Positions 5,214-10,674 of a stretch of DNA of 10,674 nt are shown piece after piece. Below the pieces are notes generated by a model. It was not told the DNA's origin, did not search any database, and saw only the letters and a program-made list of their open reading frames with translations. Position numbers and translations under genes: made by a program. This DNA is from Puniceicoccales bacterium (lineage in GTDB: Bacteria > Verrucomicrobiota > Verrucomicrobiia > Opitutales > UBA953): positions 1 through 10,674 of the forward strand of contig JAITPT010000189.1 in assembly GCA_031289285.1 (NCBI GenBank), written 5' to 3'. How positions within the stretch are numbered: position 1 is the stretch's first letter; each line of letters opens with the position of its first letter.

Positions 5214-6458
5214 ATGCCGCTCCGCAAACGACAAAGCCCCCTCGACAGACTTCTTGGCCGCGCCGACGACCTCGACCCCGCCAACCTCGCGATACTCGTC
5301 CAGAGGATTGCCCGCGAGCGCGACCTCCTCGAGACCGTCTTCAACACCATCCAAGAGGGCATCATCGTGATGGACGCCGCTGGCCTCATCGAATACGCCA
5401 ACCGCGCCGCCGCCGACCTCACTGGTTTTCGCGAGAGCGACATCGGCAAAGCTGTTTTCTGGAAGTTCGTCCCCGCCCTCGCACGTGCCGTCGGGCGACT
5501 GCCGGACAACCCCGCTGCTGCTGCGCCTGTCATCACCCGCGAGGTTGAAATCACCTACCCCGAGCCGCGCCACGTGCGCATCCACCTGAGCCGCCTTGGC
5601 GACGCCTCAACCTTCGCCGACTGCGACGCCCCGCCGCGTCTCCGCAGCTCTGCCACCGCCAACCTCGCTCCTGCGCCGCCGCGCTACGTCGCCATTTTGC
5701 GCGACATCACCGCCGAAAAAATTTCGACGCAAGACCTCGTTGAGAGCGAGCGCATCAACTCCATTTTCACGTTGGCGGCGGGCGTCGCGCACGAGCTTGG
5801 CAATCCGCTCAACTCGATAAACATTCACCTGCAAGTCATGGGGCGGCGTCTCGCCAAGCTGCGCGACAAAGCCGCTGCCGCCCGCCTCGCCGCATCCGTG
5901 AGCATCTGCTCTGGCGAGATAAGCCGCCTCGACGGCATCATCCACCACTTCCTCGAAGCCATCCGCCCCGCGCAACCCGACCTGCGCGACGTGCCCCTGC
6001 TGGGCGTCATCGCCGAGGTGCTCGCCCTCGTGAAGACGCAGTGCGAAGACCTCGGCATCCGCGTCAGCGTCACCACGGGAAAAGATTTACCCGTCATCAG
6101 CGGTGATGCCAACCAGCTCAAACAACTTTTTTTCAACCTGCTCAAAAACGCAATGGAGGCGATGGACAAAGGCGGGCGCATTGACATCTCGGCGGACGCC
6201 GACGACGAGTTTGTGCGTGTGGCGGTGCGCGACACGGGTGTCGGAATTGAGCGCGACGCGCAGAGCCGGATGTTTGACCCGTATTTCACGACGAAGGTCG
6301 GCGGGCACGGTCTCGGCATGATGGTGGTGATGCGCATCCTGCGTGCGCACGGCGGCGAAATCGGCGTGGAGAGTGCGCCCGGGCGCGGCACAGAGGTCAC
6401 GGTGCAGTTTCCGCAAAAACACCGCCGTGTGCGCCTCCTCGCCGAAGACGGGCGGTAG
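5214..6458 (+). CDS. PAS-domain sensor histidine kinase (soluble, NtrB-like layout)
   Basis: This 414-residue two-component kinase should autophosphorylate on a His and pass the phosphate to a response regulator, which is not in the window. In order: an N-terminal helix (about 20-45); a PAS domain (about 40-165) starting T-V-F-N-T-I-Q-E-G-I and ending I-L-R-D-I-T; a HisKA domain with H-box A189-G-V-A-H193-E-L-G-N-P-L; and an ATPase domain with N-box N308-L-L-K-N-A-M-E-A-M, G1 box D340-T-G-V-G-I, F box F354-D-P-Y-F-T-T-K and G2 box G364-H-G-L-G-M. It has no transmembrane helix, so it should sense a cytoplasmic signal. A Pro/Ala-rich stretch (about 132-156) interrupts the PAS domain. The chosen Met starts just before the conserved helix; upstream in-frame starts lie inside the divergent exbB-like gene. 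No clear Shine-Dalgarno is present. All catalytic boxes look intact. Confidence 0.92.
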   Translation: MPLRKRQSPLDRLLGRADDLDPANLAILVQRIARERDLLETVFNTIQEGIIVMDAAGLIEYANRAAADLTGFRESDIGKAVFWKFVPALARAVGRLPDNPAAAAPVITREVEITYPEPRHVRIHLSRLGDASTFADCDAPPRLRSSATANLAPAPPRYVAILRDITAEKISTQDLVESERINSIFTLAAGVAHELGNPLNSINIHLQVMGRRLAKLRDKAAAARLAASVSICSGEISRLDGIIHHFLEAIRPAQPDLRDVPLLGVIAEVLALVKTQCEDLGIRVSVTTGKDLPVISGDANQLKQLFFNLLKNAMEAMDKGGRIDISADADDEFVRVAVRDTGVGIERDAQSRMFDPYFTTKVGGHGLGMMVVMRILRAHGGEIGVESAPGRGTEVTVQFPQKHRRVRLLAEDGR

Positions 6459-6465
6459 GCAGCAC

Positions 6466-6489
6466 GGGCGCAGGGCGGCGCGGGCAGGG
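6466..6489 (+). other. Potential G-quadruplex motif after the kinase gene
   Basis: Four GGG runs with loops of 4, 6 and 2 nt start 8 nt after the kinase stop codon. The pattern fits a G-quadruplex. Together with the motif at 4351 it gives two such elements, each beside a gene end. Confidence 0.45.
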
Positions 6490-6539
6490 CGGTGCGGGGG
6501 CGGTGTGGCGGCGGTGTGGCGGCGCAGTGCAGCGGCAGC

Positions 6540-6605
6540 TATAGGACCTATAGGTCTTATAGGTCCTATACGACCTATAGGTCCTATAGGTCCTATAAGA
6601 CCTAT
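6540..6605. repeat. 9-bp palindromic tandem array, TATAGGWCC x 7.3
   Basis: Seven consecutive 9-bp units plus TAT make up the array: TATAGGACC, TATAGGTCT, TATAGGTCC, TATACGACC, TATAGGTCC twice, TATAAGACC. Both CCTATAGG and GGWCC are palindromes, so the array reads almost the same on both strands and can fold on itself or extrude cruciforms. Translated frames give Ser-Tyr-Arg/Thr repeats of a kind often misannotated as proteins. No associated genes identify it as part of a known system. Confidence 0.9.
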
Positions 6606-6756
6606 TGCCCGCCGCTGCCGCCACCGCCACCGCTACCACCGCCGCCACCACCCGCCGCCGCGCCACCCGCGCCCGCCATAAATGCTTCTTCCCTTGCGAC
6701 GCATTTTTCTTTTCATGGCTCCCTTTCTCTCACTCTCACTCACAACCTATCACACC

Positions 6757-7836
6757 ATGAGCACAAAAATCGGAATCATCGGGGCCGGCGGTATGTCAAA
6801 ATACCATGCGGCAGGCTTCAGAAACGCAGGCGCAGAAATCGTCGCCATCGCCGACGTCAACCTCGCCGCCGCCGAAAAAACAGCAGCACGCGAAAACATC
6901 CCGCTCGCCCTCGGCGATGTCAAAGCACTCCTCAAACTGCCGGAGCTTGACGCCGTGTCGGTCATCGTGCCGAACAAGTTTCACGCGCCGCTTGCCATCG
7001 AGGCGCTGAAAGCGGGCAAGCACGTTTTCTGCGAGAAGCCGCCCGCGCTGAACGCAAAAGAGGCGCGCCAAATGGCCGACGCCGCCGCGAAAGCCAAAAA
7101 ACTTCTCGTGTTCAATTTCAACAACCGTGCGCGCCCCGAGTCCTATGCCATCCGCGAGTATATCGAGGCCGGCCAGACGGGCGTCATCAACTCCGCGCAG
7201 GCAAAATGGATTCGCCGCTGCGGCATCCCGGGCTTCGGCGGCTGGTTCACGACCAAGGCTCTCTCCGGCGGCGGCCCCGTGATTGACCTCCTTCACATGC
7301 TCGACCTCGCCCTCTACTTCATGGGCTACCCCGAACCCGAATACGTCCTCGGGCAAACCTTCGACACCTTCATCTCCGACAAATCCTTCAAAGGCCCGTG
7401 GGGCATCCCCGATGTCCAGAAGGGCGTTAACGATGTCGAGACCGCCGCGCACGGCTTCGTGAAGTTTGCGACTGGGCAGGTCGTCACCCTGCAAACCTCA
7501 TGGGCGGAGATGGTCGCCCGCGAGGAAGTCTCTGTCACCTTCCAAGGCACAAAGGCTGGCGGTCTGGTGCGCCGCCTTTTCGGACGCGACGGCCTTGACG
7601 ACACCGCCATAGACACCTGCGAACTTTACACACACGACCACAACCGGCCTGTGAACCGCTCGGTCATTGTGAAAGCCGATGAGACAATGGGGCGTCTGCG
7701 TTCGGCGGAAAACTTCGTCGGTGCCATCGAAGGCCGCGAAGCTCCGCTCAATCTGCCTTCGCAAGCCATCTCGCTCCTGCGCATCACCGACGCACTCTAC
7801 GCCTCCGCCGCATCTGGCAAACCTGTCAAGTGCTAA
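6757..7836 (+). CDS. Cytosolic Gfo/Idh/MocA family oxidoreductase
   Basis: This 359-residue NAD(P)-dependent oxidoreductase lacks a signal peptide. The Rossmann motif is G9-A-G-G-M-S14, the ribose-binding acidic residue is probably D33 (I-A-D-V-N), and C92-E-K-P95 is the canonical cofactor/active-site motif. The substrate-site segment G171-G-G-P-V-I-D177-L-L-H180-M-L-D183 is one residue shorter than the usual D-x-G-x-H pattern. Family members act on sugars, sugar acids or inositols; the exact substrate cannot be read. Length is typical. The start follows a 36-nt G-free leader without Shine-Dalgarno; an alternative in-frame ATG at 6682 would add 25 residues ahead of the Rossmann strand and is less likely. 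The secreted GH127-type glycosidase begins 58 bp downstream on the same strand, so this enzyme may process the released sugar (inference). Confidence 0.92.
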   Translation: MSTKIGIIGAGGMSKYHAAGFRNAGAEIVAIADVNLAAAEKTAARENIPLALGDVKALLKLPELDAVSVIVPNKFHAPLAIEALKAGKHVFCEKPPALNAKEARQMADAAAKAKKLLVFNFNNRARPESYAIREYIEAGQTGVINSAQAKWIRRCGIPGFGGWFTTKALSGGGPVIDLLHMLDLALYFMGYPEPEYVLGQTFDTFISDKSFKGPWGIPDVQKGVNDVETAAHGFVKFATGQVVTLQTSWAEMVAREEVSVTFQGTKAGGLVRRLFGRDGLDDTAIDTCELYTHDHNRPVNRSVIVKADETMGRLRSAENFVGAIEGREAPLNLPSQAISLLRITDALYASAASGKPVKC

Positions 7837-7858
7837 CCTAAAAAACGGCTGTTGTGGC

Positions 7859-7887
7859 GGGAACTTTTGCGGCGGAAGTTTGTTCCC
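7859..7887 (+). promoter_or_regulatory. Weak hairpin before the GH127 start codon
   Basis: GGGAAC (7859-7864) and GTTCCC (7882-7887) are perfectly inverted, and AAG (7876-7878 region) can pair with CTT in the interior. The hairpin ends 7 nt before the ATG at 7895, so it could affect translation initiation. No T-run follows, so it is not an intrinsic terminator. It could be chance. Confidence 0.3.
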
Positions 7888-7894
7888 TGCGGGC

Positions 7895-10447
7895 ATGAAA
7901 AAACTTCCCGTTTGCTTCTTGTTTTCGACGGCGGTGGCGGTGGGCGCATTACTCGCCTCCGCCGCTGTCTTCGCCGCGCCCGCCGCGCCGCCGGATTTTC
8001 GCCAACACTGGGTTGCGGCAATTCCCGTAGAGCCGAGTGCGGCGGCGGATTATCCGGTTCGGCCTGCGCGTTTAACAGATGTAGTCGTCACGGACGGCTT
8101 CTGGAAAGAGCGCATTGAGACAAACCGAAAAGTCACTCTACAGGCAGACTTTGCAAAGGTGGAAGAGACGGGGCGCGTTGCAAACTTTGCCCGTGCAGGG
8201 CTACTCGAAAAAGGCGCGTTTCGCGGCACTCCTTTCGACGATGCAAGTTTCTATAAAATCATCGAAGGAGCGAGTTATACACTCGCGCAACACTACGACC
8301 CAAAACTCGACGCGTATTTAGATGCACTAATTGCCAAAATCGCTGCTGCACAAGAACTCGATGGCTATTTATACACGGCGCGTTCGCTCGGTCTTTCTCG
8401 CAATAGTAGGGTCGGGAAACACCGTTGGGAAAACCTTAGAAACGGGCACGAACTCTACTGCGCGGGGCATCTTTACGAAGCGGCAGTAGCGCATTTTGCG
8501 GCAACTAAAAAGCGCACACTGATGCACGTTGCGCTACGCAATGCAGACTTGGTTTGCCGCGTTTTTGGCCCGCGCTCAGGACAAATAATTTCGGCACCCG
8601 GACACCCAGAAATAGAGATTGCTTTAGTCAAACTTTTCCGCGCTACTGGCGACCGCAAATACCTCGAACAAGCGAAGTTTTTTTTAGATATGCGTGGGCG
8701 TAGCGATTTACGCAAGGCGACGTGGGGAGTTGCACGTCAAGACCATGCGCCATTTTTGAAACAGAAAGAGGCGGTCGGCCACGCCGTCTGCGCTGGTTAT
8801 TTTTACGCCGCTGCCGCCGACATCGCTGCACTCACGGGCGAACGCGCTTATCGCGACACGCTCGATGTCCTTTGGGCAAATGTAGTTGGCAAAAAAATGC
8901 ACCTTAGCGGCGGCATAGGTGCGTTGCCTCACGGCGAGGCATTTGGCAGCAATTACCAACTTCCCAACGAGACCGCTTACCTCGAAACCTGCGCCGCTGT
9001 CGCCAACGGTTTCTGGAACCACCGAATGTTTTTGTTAAGCGGCGACGCCAAGTATTTAGACGTTTTTGAACGCATTATATACAACGGTTTTCTCTCTGGC
9101 ATATCACTCACAGGCGACGAGTTTTTTTATCCAAACCCACTCGCTTCACGCGGAAATTACAAACGTTCAAAATGGTTCGATTGCGCATGTTGCCCCGTTA
9201 ATGTTGTCCGCTTTATCCCGCAACTTGGACAATACGCTTACGCCGTCCGCAAGCACGATGTATTTGTCAATTTATTCTTAACAAGCGACGCCAAACTCGA
9301 CACTCCCGCTGGTGCCGTCCGCCTAAAACAAAGCACCGATTATCCGTGGAGCGGCACGGTTAAAATAGATGTCGCGCCAGAGAAAAACGACGCCGATTTT
9401 ATTCTCAAAGTTCGTATTCCGGGCTGGGCGAGAGAAAAGCCCGTGCCAAGCGACCTTTACTCTTATCTGCCGTTGGACACACACGCCGTCGAGCATGTTA
9501 CGGCAACGCTCAACGGCGCGAAAATTGATGCCACCGCTGGCCCCGACGGCTTTCTCGCTATCAGCCGCAAATGGCGCACGGGCGACACGCTCACGCTCGA
9601 TTTACCAATGCCCGTCCGCCGCGTCCGTGCGCACTCAGCTGTCGCCGCCGATAAGGGGCTTCTCGCCGTCGAACGCGGCCCGCTTATTTATTGCGCAGAG
9701 ACCGCCGACAACGCCGCGCCTATTTACGCGCTCGCACTCGCTCCTGATGCTGTATTTACCGCCGGGGTTAGCAAAATCCACGACCACGAATGTCTCTCTC
9801 TAAGCGCACCTGCGACGGCCACCGAGATTGGCGTCAACGGACGCTCCACGCCACGCGCCGCGACCATAAAACTCATTCCCTACTACGCATGGTGTCACCG
9901 AGGCGCGAACCAAATGCGCGTCTGGCTCCCCGCCACTCCCGCCGCCGCCGAACCCCAACGCGCACTGCGTATCAGTAGCTCTTTCCGCGACCCCAAGCTC
10001 GGCAATTATTTTGAAGCGATCTCCGACGGCATTCTTGGCAAAACCTCCGCCGACCACTCCGTCAAACGCATAACTTGGTGGCCACACAAGGGCAGCCCGC
10101 AGAGCACTGCCGCCAGCACCGCCGTCGCTTCCGGTTCCGCTGTCGGCGTCGGCGAAGAATGGCTTCGCTACGATTTCACCTCTCCCCAAACCGTGCGCCG
10201 CACCGCCGTCCAATGGTTTGACGACACCGGCACTGGCGGTTGCCGCGTCCCCGCCGCGTGGCGCGTCCAAGCTCTCGCCGAAGACGGCAAAACGTGGCGC
10301 GACCTCGAAGCCGACGCCTACCCCATCGCCAAAGACAAGCTCAACCAAGCCACCTTCAAAACCCCCGTGAAAACCCGTGCGTTGCGGCTGGTAGCTCGGC
10401 TCCCCGCTGGCTACTCCAGCGGCGTCCTCGAGTGGAAAGTGGAGTGA
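7895..10447 (+). CDS. Secreted GH127-type glycosidase (DUF1680, beta-L-arabinofuranosidase family)
   Basis: This is an 850-residue secreted enzyme with an N-terminal signal peptide (about 1-28, M-K-K then a hydrophobic core ending A-F-A-A region). Residues about 55-680 match the GH127 (alpha/alpha)6-barrel plus beta domains. In Bifidobacterium longum HypBA1 the key residues are Glu322, Glu338, Cys340, Cys417 and Cys418; here E348, E364, C366, C432 and C433 fit, with the same 16-residue spacing from E348 to E364 and the motifs YLETC and CACCPVN. The metal site and Cys nucleophile therefore look intact. Residues about 700-850 form an extra beta-sandwich-like domain (W-L-R-Y-D-F, Q-W-F-D-D-T-G), perhaps glycan binding. 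The likely substrate is a beta-L-arabinofuranoside, though related subfamilies differ. The central part is markedly richer in AT than its neighbours. No good Shine-Dalgarno; the Met before the signal peptide sets the start. Confidence 0.92.
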   Translation: MKKLPVCFLFSTAVAVGALLASAAVFAAPAAPPDFRQHWVAAIPVEPSAAADYPVRPARLTDVVVTDGFWKERIETNRKVTLQADFAKVEETGRVANFARAGLLEKGAFRGTPFDDASFYKIIEGASYTLAQHYDPKLDAYLDALIAKIAAAQELDGYLYTARSLGLSRNSRVGKHRWENLRNGHELYCAGHLYEAAVAHFAATKKRTLMHVALRNADLVCRVFGPRSGQIISAPGHPEIEIALVKLFRATGDRKYLEQAKFFLDMRGRSDLRKATWGVARQDHAPFLKQKEAVGHAVCAGYFYAAAADIAALTGERAYRDTLDVLWANVVGKKMHLSGGIGALPHGEAFGSNYQLPNETAYLETCAAVANGFWNHRMFLLSGDAKYLDVFERIIYNGFLSGISLTGDEFFYPNPLASRGNYKRSKWFDCACCPVNVVRFIPQLGQYAYAVRKHDVFVNLFLTSDAKLDTPAGAVRLKQSTDYPWSGTVKIDVAPEKNDADFILKVRIPGWAREKPVPSDLYSYLPLDTHAVEHVTATLNGAKIDATAGPDGFLAISRKWRTGDTLTLDLPMPVRRVRAHSAVAADKGLLAVERGPLIYCAETADNAAPIYALALAPDAVFTAGVSKIHDHECLSLSAPATATEIGVNGRSTPRAATIKLIPYYAWCHRGANQMRVWLPATPAAAEPQRALRISSSFRDPKLGNYFEAISDGILGKTSADHSVKRITWWPHKGSPQSTAASTAVASGSAVGVGEEWLRYDFTSPQTVRRTAVQWFDDTGTGGCRVPAAWRVQALAEDGKTWRDLEADAYPIAKDKLNQATFKTPVKTRALRLVARLPAGYSSGVLEWKVE

Positions 10448-10478
10448 GGGCAGTGGGCGCGGGGCGCGGTAGGGCGGA

Positions 10479-10604
10479 GTCTTGCGTCCCGCTGGCGGCG
10501 TCCAGTGTCCGGCGTCCGGTGTCCTGAGCAGCCACCCGAAAGCCACCCCGCCGCCCGCCACCCCGCCGCCAAGGACGCCGGACGCCGGACTCTGGACGCA
10601 AGAC
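10479..10604. repeat. Nested inverted repeat downstream of the GH127 gene
   Basis: GTCTTGCGTCC (10479-10489) is perfectly inverted at 10594-10604. Nested inside, 10507-10524 is inverted at 10573-10590 with one mismatch in 18 bp. The loop is about 48 nt, and no T-run follows. It lies 31 bp after the GH127 stop codon and could protect or end the transcript, or be a member of a dispersed GTCCGG-type repeat family also seen at 4476-4495. Confidence 0.75.
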
Positions 10605-10674
10605 CCCGCCACCCGCCTCGCCGCACCGCCACCCAAAAGCACCGCCGCCCGCAAGCCCCGCCCGCCGCCCCCCC
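10605..10674. other. C-rich low-complexity end of window
   Basis: CCGCCACC-type simple sequence ends in a run of C. No gene or site is recognisable. Like the first 59 bases, it looks like a place where an assembly would stop. Confidence 0.6.

Larger units (their letters stand above)
6459..6756. other. Gene-free, strongly strand-biased spacer
   Basis: This stretch of 298 bases has three parts: a G-rich arm (6459-6539), the 9-bp TATAGGWCC array (6540-6605) and a C-rich arm of CCGCCA-type repeats (6606-6677). The last 36 bases (6721-6756) contain no G and form the leader of the next gene. The G-rich and C-rich arms are loosely complementary, so the region could fold around the array. Open frames through it are spurious. 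No clear promoter or T-run terminator was found. Confidence 0.65.

Noticed and set aside
5163..5585. Upstream extension of the exbB-like frame
   Set aside because: It lies antisense to the kinase PAS region, and the normal ExbB N-terminus begins at 5162.
6540..6605. CRISPR array
   Set aside because: Units are only 9 bp with no spacers, and no cas genes are present.
6492..6950. Frame containing Ser-Tyr-Arg-Thr-Tyr repeats
   Set aside because: It is the translation of the TATAGGWCC array and adjacent C-rich DNA, then runs out of frame into the oxidoreductase gene.
9800..10654. 284-codon minus-strand frame
   Set aside because: It is antisense to the GH127 C-terminal region and the downstream inverted repeat; Gly/Ala-rich low complexity without a recognisable domain.

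Overview
This window is GC-rich bacterial DNA that most resembles Verrucomicrobiota, probably an Opitutales/Opitutaceae-type organism. That placement is an inference. It rests on a Tat-exported Gfo/Idh/MocA oxidoreductase, a second cytosolic member of that family beside a GH127 glycosidase, an HU protein with a Lys/Ala/Pro tail, abundant simple-sequence DNA, and a large hairpin repeat of a type I associate with Opitutaceae genomes. Both ends of the window run into C-rich low-complexity DNA, so it may be a whole contig broken at repeats.

Layout. Positions 1-427 hold no gene but contain a 165-bp inverted repeat and a short TTTATTGA repeat cluster. Positions 428-3551 carry three minus-strand genes, read from right to left: a DoxX-like membrane protein with a large Ala-rich insert, a Tat-signal Gfo/Idh/MocA oxidoreductase, and TatA. 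This looks like an envelope redox unit in which a Tat-dependent enzyme sits beside a subunit of its own export machinery. Divergent from it is an HU-family nucleoid protein with a PAKPAAP-type tail (3780-4271), followed by a clear intrinsic terminator. Convergent with the HU gene is a MotA/TolQ/ExbB-family proton-channel protein (4380-5162, minus), with no ExbD/TolR partner in view. Divergent from that, 51 bp away, is a soluble PAS-domain sensor histidine kinase (5214-6458, plus).

Positions 6459-6756 have no convincing gene. They contain a G-rich arm, a 9-bp palindromic tandem array (TATAGGWCC) and a C-rich arm. Next come a cytosolic Gfo/Idh/MocA oxidoreductase (6757-7836) and, 58 bp later, a secreted GH127-type (DUF1680) glycosidase with a C-terminal beta-sandwich-like domain (7895-10447). 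These two probably act together in degrading a plant-type glycan such as arabinofuranoside-containing material. The window ends in a nested inverted repeat and C-rich DNA.

The most unusual items are the DoxX protein with its Cys-rich N-terminus and heptad-length Ala-rich repeats, its linkage to a Tat substrate plus TatA, the large hairpin repeat at 91-255, the TATAGGWCC array between complementary GC arms, and simple repeats that reach into the exbB-like coding sequence. I found no rRNA, tRNA, CRISPR array or transposase gene.
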